Positions 8,269 through 18,500 of a DNA stretch of 64,000 nucleotides are shown here, piece by piece; the first letter of the stretch is position 1, and the number at the start of each line of letters is the position of its first letter. Location of the stretch: contig JASLGG010000020.1 of NCBI GenBank assembly GCA_030150265.1, positions 20,598 through 84,597 of the forward strand. Direction: 5' to 3'. Under the pieces are notes generated by a model that was not told where the DNA came from, did not search any database, and saw nothing but the letters and a program-made list of their open reading frames with translations. The position numbers were made by a program, and so were the translations under genes. The stretch is from Protaetiibacter sp. (GTDB lineage: Bacteria > Actinomycetota > Actinomycetes > Actinomycetales > Microbacteriaceae).

Positions 8269-8281
8269 GCCCTCCACCCTA
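8269..8281 (-). promoter_or_regulatory. Leaderless -10 box of the DUF885 gene
   Basis: Minus-strand TAGGGT (8276-8281), seven-base spacer GGAGGGC, then ATG. The box overlaps the alternative upstream GTG, so if transcription starts at the ATG the GTG cannot be used. Confidence 0.5.
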
Positions 8282-8313
8282 GGGGCGGCCGACGACCTCG
8301 CAGGGGCCGAAGG

Positions 8314-8583
8314 TCACTCGAGGTCGAGGTCGCGCTCGAGCAGCGCCGCGAGGGCGTCGAGCGCGGCGTCGGCGCCCTCCGCCTCGCTCGAGATGGTCAC
8401 ACGCTCGCCGTGGTCGATGCCGAGCGACAGCACCCCGAGGATGCTCGCGGCGTTGACGCTGCGGCCGGACGCGGCGGTGAGCGTCACGGGGACCGGTGCC
8501 TGCGCGGCGGCCTGGGAGAAGAGTGCCGCGGGGCGCGCGTGCAGGCCCACGCGCGAGGCGACGACGACGGTGCGCTCCGGCAT
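8314..8583 (-). CDS. ptsH: Phosphocarrier protein HPr
   Basis: An 89-residue HPr of the phosphotransferase system; it accepts phosphate from enzyme I on a histidine and passes it to sugar-specific EIIA. The active-site loop VGLHARPAA has His15, and NAASILGVLSLG near 44-55 holds Ser47, equivalent to the regulatory Ser46 of Firmicutes HPr. Length and fold pattern are standard. Start ATG at 8581-8583 with GAGAGGAG about six bases upstream. It stands alone 42 bp after polA on the same strand; ptsI is not in the window. An imperfect hairpin (CGCCC-GCAC-GGGCG) lies in the polA-ptsH gap and could end polA messages. Confidence 0.93.
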   Translation of the reverse strand: MPERTVVVASRVGLHARPAALFSQAAAQAPVPVTLTAASGRSVNAASILGVLSLGIDHGERVTISSEAEGADAALDALAALLERDLDLE

Positions 8584-8625
8584 CCGGGGCTCCTCTCGGG
8601 CGGTCGCCCGTGCGGGCGTCGCGTT

Positions 8626-11289
8626 CTAGTGTGCGGCAGCATCCCAGTTCGGGCCAGTGCCGAGCTGTACGTCGAGAGGCACCGAGAGCTCGGCCGCGCC
8701 CGACATGCCCGCCGAGACGATCTCGCGCATCCTGTCGAGCTCACCCGGCGCGACCTCGAACACGAGCTCGTCGTGCACCTGGAGCAGCATCCGCGAGCCG
8801 AGGCCCTCGGAGCGGATGTCGGCGTCGATCGCGAGCATCGCGCGCTTGATGATGTCGGCCGCCGAGCCCTGGATGGGCGAGTTGAGCGCCTGCCGCTCGG
8901 CGTTCTCGCGCAGCACCCGGTTGGTGGAGCTCAGGTCGGCGAACGGGCGACGGCGGCCGAAGATGGTCGTCGTGTAGCCGTCGACGCGCGCCTGCTCGAC
9001 GACGCCCCGCAGGTAGTCGCGCACCGCGCCGAAGCGCGCGAAGTAGTCGGCCATGAGCTCCTTCGCCTCGGCGACCTCGATCCGCAGCTGCTTGCTCAGG
9101 CCGAACGCCGAGAGGCCGTAGGCGAGGCCGTACGACATCGCCTTGACCTTGGTGCGCATGAGGGGCGTGACCTCCGACGGCTCGACGCCGAAGATGCGGG
9201 CGCCGACGAAACGGTGCAGGTCCTCCCCGGAGCGGAACGCCTCGATGAGCCCGGCGTCCTCCGAGAGGTGCGCCATGATCCGCATCTCGATCTGCGAGTA
9301 GTCGGCGGTGAGAAGCGTCTCGAAGCCCTCGCCCGCGAGGAACGCGGAACGCACCTCGCGGCCCACCTCGGTCTTGACCGGGATGTTCTGCAGGTTCGGG
9401 TCGTTCGACGAGATGCGGCCCGTCGCGGAGCCGGTCTGCTCGTAGGTCGTGCGGATGCGCCCGTCTGCGCCGATCGCCGTCTGCAGCGTCTCGACGATCT
9501 GCCGGATCTTGGTGGCATCGCGGTGCTGCAGCAGCAGCTCGAGGAAGGGATGCGGATGCTGCTCCTGCAGATCGGCGAGGGCCTGTGCGTCGGTCGAGTA
9601 GCCCGTCTTGTTGGCGCGGGTCTTCGGCATGCCCAGCTGGTCGAAGATCACCTCCTGCAGCTGCTTGGGCGAGCCGAGGTTGACCTCGCGGCCGATCTCG
9701 GCGAAGGCGCGCTGCGCGATGTCGGCGGCCTGAGCCCCGAGCCGCGAGCTGAGCTCGCCGAGCACCGGGCCGGACACGGTGACGCCCTGCGTCTCCATGC
9801 GCGCGAGCACGGGGATGAGCGGCACCTCGATGTCGCGCTGCACCGAGAGCGAGCCGGGGTCGAGGCGGGCGTCGAGCTCGGCCTGCAGGCGCACGAGATA
9901 CCAGGCCTCGGTCGCCGGGCTCAACGCCTCGACCTCGGGCACGAGCTGACTCGGGTCGGGCTCCGGCAAGGTCTCGCCGAGGTAGTAGTACACGAGCCCG
10001 CCGAGGCTGTCGGCCTTGGTGCCGGGGCGCAGCAGCCACCCGGAGAGCGCGGTGTCGCCGGCGACGCCGGCGATCTCGAGGCCGGCTGCCTGGGCGGTCT
10101 TGAGCTGGCGCTTCGCGTCGTGCAGCAGCTTGGGCGAGTCGCTCGCCAGCCACTCCTCGAGCGCTGAGTAGTCGGGGCGACCGGGCGCCCACGGCACCCA
10201 TGCGGTCTCGGTGGCGCTCGCGATGCCGAAGCCCTCGACGCTGCCGTCGAGCGTCGCGATCCGCAGCCCGAGCGGGCCGGTCGCGGACTGCGCGCGCAGC
10301 CACTTGGCGAGCTCCTCGTCGACCATCGTGCGCACCACGGGGGCCGCAGCCACGCCGGACGCCGCGCCGTCGCCCTCGACGATCCCGGCATCCGCCGCCG
10401 CACCCTCGATCTTGAAGACCCGGTCGAGCAGGGTGCGGAACTGCAGGCGGTCGAACACCGCGCGGACCGCCGTCGGGTCGATCGGGCGTCGCTCGAGGTC
10501 GGCGGGCCCGACCGGCAGCTCGACGTCGCGCACGAGCCGGTTGAGCTTGCGGTTGCGCACGACGCGGTCCTGCTGGTCGCGGAGGTTCTGACCGACCACG
10601 CCCGTGATCTCGTCGGCGTGGGCGAGCAGCTCCTCGACCGTGCCGTACTTCTGGATCCACTTGACCGCGGTCTTCTCGCCGACCTTGTCGACGCCCGGGA
10701 GGTTGTCGCTCGTCTCGCCGACGAGCGCCGCGATCTCGGGGTACTGCTCGGGCCGGATGCCGTAGCGCTCGAGCACCGCATCCGCGTCGTAGGTCTTCAG
10801 CTCGGACACGCCGCGCACGTTCGGGTAGAGCAGCGTGACGTCGTCGTCGACGAGCTGGATGGTGTCGCGGTCGCCCGAGACCACGAGCACCCGGTAGCCC
10901 TGCGCCGCGCCCTGGGTGGCGAGGGTCGCGAGGATGTCGTCGGCCTCGAAGTCCTCCTTCGAGATCGTGCGGATGTTCATGGCCGCCAGCGCCTCCTCGA
11001 GCAGCGGCACCTGCCCGATGAACTCGGGCGGTGTCTCGCCACGGGTGCCCTTGTACTCGGCGTACTCGCGGGTGCGGAAGGAGAAGCGCGAGATGTCGAA
11101 GGCGACCGCGAGGTGCGTGGGCTTCTGCTGCTGCAGCAGGTTCAGCAGCATCGAGATGAAGCCGTGGATCGCGTTGGTGTGCTGCCCGTCACGGGTGACG
11201 AAGCTGTCGACGGGCAGCGCGTAGAACGCCCGGAACGCCAGCGAATGGCCGTCGATGATGAGGAGCGTAGGCTTTTCCGAGTCCGGCAC
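8626..11289 (-). CDS. polA: DNA polymerase I
   Basis: An 887-residue family A polymerase for repair and Okazaki-fragment processing. The N-terminal 5'-3' exonuclease (about 1-300) keeps the acidic cluster (IIDGHS with D13, DFEADDILATLA, SGDRDTIQLV, GETSDNLPGV). The middle exonuclease-like domain (about 310-490) lacks the DxE of motif I (the region reads RIATLDGSVEGFG), so proofreading is probably absent, as in mycobacterial Pol I. The polymerase domain has motif A TADYSQIEMR, the O-helix region KAMSYGLAYGLS and motif C QVHDELVFEV (HDE at 839-841). GTG start, with TAGGCT six bases upstream. It is divergent from the thioesterase gene. Confidence 0.97.
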   Translation of the reverse strand: MPDSEKPTLLIIDGHSLAFRAFYALPVDSFVTRDGQHTNAIHGFISMLLNLLQQQKPTHLAVAFDISRFSFRTREYAEYKGTRGETPPEFIGQVPLLEEALAAMNIRTISKEDFEADDILATLATQGAAQGYRVLVVSGDRDTIQLVDDDVTLLYPNVRGVSELKTYDADAVLERYGIRPEQYPEIAALVGETSDNLPGVDKVGEKTAVKWIQKYGTVEELLAHADEITGVVGQNLRDQQDRVVRNRKLNRLVRDVELPVGPADLERRPIDPTAVRAVFDRLQFRTLLDRVFKIEGAAADAGIVEGDGAASGVAAAPVVRTMVDEELAKWLRAQSATGPLGLRIATLDGSVEGFGIASATETAWVPWAPGRPDYSALEEWLASDSPKLLHDAKRQLKTAQAAGLEIAGVAGDTALSGWLLRPGTKADSLGGLVYYYLGETLPEPDPSQLVPEVEALSPATEAWYLVRLQAELDARLDPGSLSVQRDIEVPLIPVLARMETQGVTVSGPVLGELSSRLGAQAADIAQRAFAEIGREVNLGSPKQLQEVIFDQLGMPKTRANKTGYSTDAQALADLQEQHPHPFLELLLQHRDATKIRQIVETLQTAIGADGRIRTTYEQTGSATGRISSNDPNLQNIPVKTEVGREVRSAFLAGEGFETLLTADYSQIEMRIMAHLSEDAGLIEAFRSGEDLHRFVGARIFGVEPSEVTPLMRTKVKAMSYGLAYGLSAFGLSKQLRIEVAEAKELMADYFARFGAVRDYLRGVVEQARVDGYTTTIFGRRRPFADLSSTNRVLRENAERQALNSPIQGSAADIIKRAMLAIDADIRSEGLGSRMLLQVHDELVFEVAPGELDRMREIVSAGMSGAAELSVPLDVQLGTGPNWDAAAH

Positions 11290-11301
11290 GGGCCCAGCCT
11301 A
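11290..11301 (-). promoter_or_regulatory. Leaderless -10 box of polA
   Basis: Minus-strand TAGGCT (11296-11301), six-base spacer GGGCCC, then the polA GTG. Identical hexamer and spacing to uvrB and the GNAT gene. Confidence 0.55.
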
Positions 11302-11341
11302 GCGAGAGGCCCCGACACCCCACCGACCCGATGGAGCGCTC

Positions 11342-11770
11342 ATGGTGAAGCTTCCGCCCGACCTCGACCCGGAGCTCGTCGCCCGACTGGGAGACTCGGG
11401 GGGCGGTGAGCTCGCCCGCCGCATGGGCATCGAGTTCCTGGAGCTCTCCGCCGCGCACTCGGTGGCCCGGATGCCGGTCGAGGGCAACCGCCAGGTCGTC
11501 GGCCTGCTGCACGGCGGCGCGCACGTCGTGCTCGGCGAGTCGCTCGGCTCGATCTCCTCCGCGATCCACGCGGGCGCCGGGCGCTACGCGGTCGGCATCG
11601 AGATCAACGCCACCCACAGCCGCTCCGTCACCGAGGGCTGGGTGACCGGCACCTGCACGGCGCTCGTGCTCGGCCGCACCCTGTGCACGCACGAGATCGT
11701 CATGACCGACGAGCAGGGCCGCCGCCTCTCCACGGTCCGCATGACGAACATGCTGCGCGACCGCGACTGA
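11342..11770 (+). CDS. Hotdog-fold acyl-CoA thioesterase, PaaI/DHNA-CoA type
   Basis: A 142-residue single-domain hotdog thioesterase. The signature GLLHGGAHVVLGESLGS at about 53-69 contains the HGG turn and the glutamate expected as catalytic base in the PaaI/EntH/DHNA-CoA branch; the following SVTEGWVTGTCTAL and late strand with MLRDRD complete the fold. Likely substrates are aryl- or dihydroxynaphthoyl-CoA, the latter in menaquinone synthesis; sequence alone does not decide. ATG at 11342 has GGAG (11333-11336) at good spacing; a further ATG at 11331 is out of use because its frame stops at once. It runs rightward, divergent from polA by 52 bp, and ends 9 bp from the pdtaR stop. The polA/thioesterase/pdtaR arrangement is common in actinobacteria. 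Confidence 0.88.
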   Translation: MVKLPPDLDPELVARLGDSGGGELARRMGIEFLELSAAHSVARMPVEGNRQVVGLLHGGAHVVLGESLGSISSAIHAGAGRYAVGIEINATHSRSVTEGWVTGTCTALVLGRTLCTHEIVMTDEQGRRLSTVRMTNMLRDRD

Positions 11771-11779
11771 CCCCGCGAG

Positions 11780-12385
11780 CTACTTCTTGGGGGCCAGCTG
11801 GTCGATGATCGCCTGGGCGACGTCGTGCATGGTGAGGCGGCGGTCCATCGACGCCTTCTGGATCCAGCGGAACGCCTCGGGCTCCGAGAGGCCCATCTTC
11901 TCGTTGAGCAGGCCCTTGGCGCGATCCACGAGCTTGCGGGTCTCGAAGCGCTCGACCATGTCGGCGACCTCGGCCTCGAGCGTCATGATCTGCTGGTAGC
12001 GGCTCAGCGCGATCTCGATCGCGGGCAGCAGGTCGTTCGGCGTGAAGGGCTTCACGACGTAGGCGAGCGCGCCGGCCTCGGATGCCCGCTCCACGAGCTC
12101 CTTCTGGCTGAAGGCGGTGAGCAGCACGACGGGCGCGATGTGGTCCTTGGAGAGCCGCTCCGCGGCGGAGATGCCGTCGAGCTGCGGCATCTTGACGTCC
12201 ATCACGACGAGATCGGGACGCAGCTCCGTCGCCAGGGCGACCGCGGTCTCGCCATCGCCCGCCTCGCCGACCACGTCGAAGCCGTTGTCGCGCAGGATCT
12301 CGACGATGTCGAGCCGGATGAGCGACTCGTCCTCGGCGACGACGACACGTCGCGGTGCGGTGGGGGCCTGGTCGATCTCACTCAC
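11780..12385 (-). CDS. pdtaR: ANTAR-domain response regulator (PdtaR-like)
   Basis: A 201-residue response regulator: receiver domain at 12-128 with acidic pocket E18/D19, phospho-acceptor D63 (VVMDVKMPQ), T90 and K112 (VKPF), then a coiled linker and an ANTAR RNA-binding domain at about 137-195 with the conserved RAKGLLNEKMGLSEPEAFRW core. ANTAR proteins bind paired hairpins in RNA and act as antiterminators or mRNA regulators; the mycobacterial orthologue PdtaR (Rv1626) is paired with the orphan kinase PdtaS encoded elsewhere. No kinase adjoins here either. GTG start at 12383-12385 with TAGGAT six bases upstream. It stands 58 bp before tRNA-Leu, transcribed divergently from it, and converges with the thioesterase gene. 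Confidence 0.92.
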   Translation of the reverse strand: MSEIDQAPTAPRRVVVAEDESLIRLDIVEILRDNGFDVVGEAGDGETAVALATELRPDLVVMDVKMPQLDGISAAERLSKDHIAPVVLLTAFSQKELVERASEAGALAYVVKPFTPNDLLPAIEIALSRYQQIMTLEAEVADMVERFETRKLVDRAKGLLNEKMGLSEPEAFRWIQKASMDRRLTMHDVAQAIIDQLAPKK

Positions 12386-12397
12386 TCTTGAATCCTA
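12386..12397 (-). promoter_or_regulatory. Leaderless -10 box of pdtaR
   Basis: Minus-strand TAGGAT (12392-12397), spacer TCAAGA, then GTG. No Shine-Dalgarno sequence is possible in the spacer. Confidence 0.55.
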
Positions 12398-12443
12398 CGG
12401 TAACGTCGGGATGCCGCGAGGATTCTTCCCGTGGCGCGCACCG

Positions 12444-12526
12444 GCCGGTGTGGCGGAATGGCAGACGCGACCGACTCAAAATCGGTTGTCCGTGAGGACG
12501 TGTGGGTTCGACCCCCACCACCGGCA
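12444..12526 (+). tRNA. tRNA-Leu(CAA)
   Basis: An 83-base class II tRNA. The acceptor stem GCCGGTG pairs with CACCGGC (12519-12525), with discriminator A at 12526. The anticodon stem CCGA/TCGG encloses CTCAAAA, giving anticodon CAA for UUG. A short variable arm (TGTCCGTGAGGACG region) precedes the T arm GTGGG-TTCGACC-CCCAC. CCA is not encoded. It lies between divergent pdtaR and convergent pyk, the same place as in mycobacteria. Confidence 0.95.
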
Positions 12527-12536
12527 CCCGAGAACG

Positions 12537-12574
12537 ACGGATGGCGCCACCCGCGAAGGGGTGACGCCATCCGT
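12537..12574. terminator. Bidirectional terminator between tRNA-Leu and pyk
   Basis: Left arm ACGGATGGCGCCACCC and right arm GGGTGACGCCATCCGT pair over 16 positions with one C/A mismatch around a six-base loop. It lies between the tRNA end and the pyk stop, which converge. The outer stem CGGATGGC resembles that of the terminator at 3333-3366. Confidence 0.8.
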
Positions 12575-12585
12575 GGGCGAGCGGA

Positions 12586-14043
12586 TCAGTCGGCGTGGTC
12601 GCCCGACTCCCAGACCGGCGCCGCGGCGTTGATGGCGTCGCCGATCACGTGCACGCGCAGGTCGTTGGTGGAGCCGGAGATGCCGGGAGGGGACCCGGAG
12701 ATCACGACGACCTTGTCGCCGATCGACGCGAGCTTCTTCTCGAGCAGGATCTCGTCGACCTGCTTGTACATCGCGTCGGTGTGCGCCACGCGGTCGACGA
12801 GGAACGACTCGATGCCCCAGGTGAGGTTCATGCGGCGGCGGATCGCCTCGTCCGGCGTGAAGGCCTTCATGGGGATGCGCTCGCGCAGCCGCGACATGCG
12901 GCGCGCCGAATCGCCCGACTCGGTGAAGACGCAGAGGTACTTGGCCTCCACGAACTCCGCGACCTCGGCGGCCGCGAGGGTGATGGCGCCGCCCTGCGTG
13001 CGGGGCTTGGTGCCGAGCGGCGCGATGCGCTCGAGGCCATGCTCCTCCGTCGACTCCACGATGCGGGCCATGGTCTGCACGGTGACGACCGGGTACTCGC
13101 CCACGCTCGTCTCACCCGACAGCATGACCGCATCCGCCCCGTCGAGCACCGCGTTCGCGACGTCGGACGCCTCGGCGCGGGTCGGCACGGGCGAGTGCGT
13201 CATCGACTCGAGCATCTGCGTCGCCACGATGACGGGCTTCGCCATGCGACGGCAGAGCTCCACCGCGCGCTTCTGCACCACCGGGACGGCCTCGAGCGGC
13301 AGCTCGACCGCCAGGTCGCCGCGGGCGACCATGATGCCGTCGAAGGCGTCGATGATCTCCTCGAGGGCGTCGACCGCCTGCGGCTTCTCGATCTTGGCGA
13401 TCACCGGGACCTTGCGCCCCTCTTCCGCCATGATCTCGTGCACGCGGGTGATGTCCTCCGCGTTGCGCACGAACGAGAGCGCGATGTAGTCGGCGCCGAG
13501 CTTGAGCCCCCAGCGCAGGTCGGTCTCGTCCTTCTCGGACAGCGCGGGCACGTTGACCGCCACGCCCGGGAGGTTGATGCCCTTGTTGTTGGACACCGGA
13601 CCGGCCACCACGACCTCCGTGCGCACCCGCACGCCGTCGGTGTCGAGCACCTTGACCTTGACCTTGCCGTCGTCGATCAGCAGGAAGTCGCCGGGCTTCA
13701 CATCCTGCGGGAGTCCCGCGAAGGTCGTGCCGACGAGCTCCTTGGTGCCCGGGACGTCCTCGGTCGTGATGGTGAAGATGTCGCCCACCGCGAGCTCGTG
13801 CGGGCCGTCGGCGAACTTGCCGAGCCGGATCTTGGGCCCCTGCAGGTCGACGAGCACCGCGACCGGCTGGCCTGCGTCGGAGGCGGCGCGACGCACGTTC
13901 GCGTAGACCTCCTCGTGCATGTCGTGGCTGCCGTGGCTGAGGTTCATCCGGGCGACGTTGACGCCCGCCTCGATGATGGCGCGGAGGTTCTCATAGCTCG
14001 ACGTGGCGGGACCCAGCGTCGCGACGATCTTGGCTCGTCTCAT
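12586..14043 (-). CDS. pyk: Pyruvate kinase
   Basis: Transfers phosphate from phosphoenolpyruvate to ADP, the last step of glycolysis. The 485 residues include ATLGPATSS at the N-terminus, the metal/substrate segment MNLSHGSHD near 33-41, KIEKPQAV with the catalytic lysine near 218-225, ARGDLAVELP, and the ATQMLESM signature. The C-terminal domain (about 350-480) is the usual allosteric half. The ATG at 14041-14043 has GAAGGAAAC directly upstream, a strong ribosome site. It follows gltD by 42 bp in the conserved lgt-gltBD-pyk order and ends at a strong terminator. Confidence 0.97.
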   Translation of the reverse strand: MRRAKIVATLGPATSSYENLRAIIEAGVNVARMNLSHGSHDMHEEVYANVRRAASDAGQPVAVLVDLQGPKIRLGKFADGPHELAVGDIFTITTEDVPGTKELVGTTFAGLPQDVKPGDFLLIDDGKVKVKVLDTDGVRVRTEVVVAGPVSNNKGINLPGVAVNVPALSEKDETDLRWGLKLGADYIALSFVRNAEDITRVHEIMAEEGRKVPVIAKIEKPQAVDALEEIIDAFDGIMVARGDLAVELPLEAVPVVQKRAVELCRRMAKPVIVATQMLESMTHSPVPTRAEASDVANAVLDGADAVMLSGETSVGEYPVVTVQTMARIVESTEEHGLERIAPLGTKPRTQGGAITLAAAEVAEFVEAKYLCVFTESGDSARRMSRLRERIPMKAFTPDEAIRRRMNLTWGIESFLVDRVAHTDAMYKQVDEILLEKKLASIGDKVVVISGSPPGISGSTNDLRVHVIGDAINAAAPVWESGDHAD

Positions 14044-14085
14044 GTTTCCTTCAGTGTGGTGTCGGGTGGGGAGGTCGGCGTTGGC

Positions 14086-15543
<1,458 letters not shown>

Positions 15544-15545
15544 GA

Positions 15546-18500
15546 TCAGCCTCCCGTCACTTCGAGGATGCGGTTCCAGACCGTCTCGCCGTCCGGATCG
15601 AGCCCCTCGGCGATCGCCGCCGCACGGGTCTCGTGCACGGCGGCGAAGTCGCGCGGGAGGACCTTCACGAAGGCGGCCGCGGTCTGCTCCATGTCGTCGA
15701 GCATCCGCCGGGCGAGCGCCGAGTCGGTCTTCTCGACGTGGAGCTGCAGGTAGGAGCGCAGCAGCTCGACGTCGCCGCGGTCGAGCTGCTCGAGCGAGAG
15801 CTCGCCGTGGGCGAGCGATTCGCGGTTGACCGCGTCGCGCCGGAGCCCGTGCACGTAGGCGGTTCCGCCCGACATGCCGGCGCCGAGGTTGCGTCCGGTC
15901 GCGCCCAGGATGATCGCGGTGCCGCCCGTCATGTACTCGAGCGCGTGGTCCCCCACGCCCTCGACGACCGCCACGGCGCCGGAGTTGCGCACGAGGAAGC
16001 GCTCGCCGACGGTGCCGCGGATGAACATCGTGCCGGCCGTCGCGCCGTAGCCGATGACGTTGCCCGCGATGACGTTCTGCTCCGCCGGGAAGCGCGAGCC
16101 GCGCGCGGGCCGGACGACGATGTCGCCGCCGGAGAGCCCCTTGCCGACGTAGTCGTTCGCGTCGCCCTCGAGGCGGAGCGTGATGCCGTGCGGCAGGAAG
16201 GCGCCGAGCGACTGACCGGCGGTGCCGTGCAGCGTGACGTCGATCGTCTCGGTCGGCAGCCCGTCCGCCCCGAAGCGCTTGGTGACCTCGTGGCCGAGCA
16301 TGGTGCCGACAGCGCGTTCGGTGTTCGCGATCGGCAGCTCGATCACGACCGGCTCGCGGTTCTCGAGCGCCTCGGCCGAGAGCCGGATGAGCTCCTGGTC
16401 GAAGTGCTCCTCGAGCTCGTGGTCCTGGGCACGCCGGTTGGTCCGCGGCGCGTCGTCGGGGAAGTCCGGACCCTGCAGCACGGGCGAGAGGTCGAGGCCG
16501 TCCGCCTTCCAGTGCTCGATCGCCCGGTCGACGTCGAGCAGCTCGGCGTGGCCGATCGCCTCGTCGAGCGAGCGGAAGCCGAGCTCCGCGAGGTACTCGC
16601 GCACCTCCTGGGCGAGGAACTCGAAGAAGGTCTCGACGAACTCCGGCTTGCCGCTGAAGCGCGCCCGCAGCTCCGGGTTCTGGGTGGCCACGCCGACCGG
16701 GCAGGTGTCGAGGTGGCAGACCCGCATGAGGATGCAGCCCGAGACCACGAGCGGCGCGGTCGCGAAGCCGTACTCCTCGGCGCCCAGCAGCGCGGCGACG
16801 ATCACGTCGCGGCCCGTCTTCATCTGGCCGTCGACCTGCACCACGACGCGGTCGCGCATGCCGTTGAGCATGAGCGTCTGCTGCGTCTCGGCGAGGCCGA
16901 TCTCCCACGGCGTGCCGGCGTGCTTGAGCGAGTTGAGCGGGGATGCGCCGGTGCCGCCGTCGTGGCCGGACACCAGCACGACATCCGCGAGGGCCTTCGC
17001 GACACCCGCCGCGACCGCGCCGATGCCCGACTGACTCACGAGCTTGACGTGGATGCGCGCCGAGGGGTTGGCGCGCTTGGCGTCGAAGATGAGCTGCTTG
17101 AGGTCCTCGATCGAGTAGATGTCGTGGTGCGGCGGCGGCGAGATGAGGCCCACGCCGGGGGTGCCGCCACGCGTGCGCGCGATCCACGGGTAGACCTTCT
17201 GCGGCGGCAGCTGGCCCCCCTCGCCGGGCTTCGCGCCCTGCGCCATCTTGATCTGGATGTCGGTCGCGTGCGTCAGGTACATGCTCGTCACACCGAAGCG
17301 GCCCGAGGCGATCTGCTTGATGCGGCTGCGGCGCTCGGGGTCGAGCAGGCGCTCGACATCCTCGCCGCCCTCGCCCGTGTTGGAGCGGCCGCCGATGCGG
17401 TTCATCGCGATCGCGAGCGTCTCGTGCGCCTCCTGCGAGATCGAGCCGTAGCTCATCGCGCCCGTGTTGAAGCGGGAGATGATCGAGGCGACCGACTCGA
17501 CCTCGTCGAGCGGCACCGCGGGCCGCTCCCCCGTCTTGATGCGGAACAGGCCCCGGAGCGTCATGAGACGCTCCGCCTGCTCGTCGACCGAGCGCGTGTA
17601 GCGGCGGAACACGTCGAAGCGCCGGCTGCGCGTCGAGTGCTGCAGCGTGAACACCGTCTCGGGACTGAACAGGTGCGGCGGTCCCTCGCGGCGCCACTGG
17701 TACTCGCCACCCGTCTCGAGCCGACGGTGCAGGCCCTCGCCGGGGTTCTCCGGGTAGGCGCTCGTGTGGCGCACGAGGTTCTCCTGCTGGATGACGTCGA
17801 TGCCGACGCCGCCGAGGATCGTCGTCGTGCCCGTGAAGTACGCCTCGACGAACTCCTTGCTGAGCCCGACCGCCTCGAACGCCTGGGCGCCCGCATACGA
17901 TCCCACGACCGAGATGCCCATCTTGGACATGATCTTGAGCACGCCCTTGCCGAGCGCCTTGAGCAGGTTGGCCACCGCCTTGTCGGCGTCGATCCCCTGC
18001 ACGACCCCCGTCGCGACGAGCTGCTCGGCGGTCTCCATCGCGAGGTAGGGGTTGATCGCGGAGGCTCCGTAGCCCAGCAGGAGGGCGGCGTGGTGCACCT
18101 CGCGCGCGTCACCCGTCTCGACGATCAGCCCCACCCGCATCCGCGTCTCCTGGCGGATGAGGTGGTGATGCACTGCGGCGAGCATGAGCAGCGACGGGAT
18201 CGGCGCGAGGTCCTTGTTGGAGTCGCGGTCGGAGAGAACGATGAACTGCGCGCCGTCGGCGATCGCCGCGTCGACCTCCTCGCACATCTCGCGGATGCGC
18301 GCCTCCATCGCGTGCGGCCCGCGGTCGAAGCGGTAGAGGCCCTTGATCGTGCGGGTGAGGCGGGCGCCGCGCTCGTCGGTGAGACGCACGATCTTGGCGA
18401 GACCGTCGTTGTCGATGATCGGGAAGTCGAGCACGATCTGGCGCGCGTGCTCCGGCGTCGCCGCGAGCAGGTTGTGCTCCGGTCCGATCCCGAGCCGCAT

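Noticed and set aside
8275..8277. GTG start of the DUF885 gene three codons upstream of the chosen ATG
   Set aside because: The GTG overlaps the TAGGGT box that fits a leaderless start at the ATG, and it has no better ribosome site.
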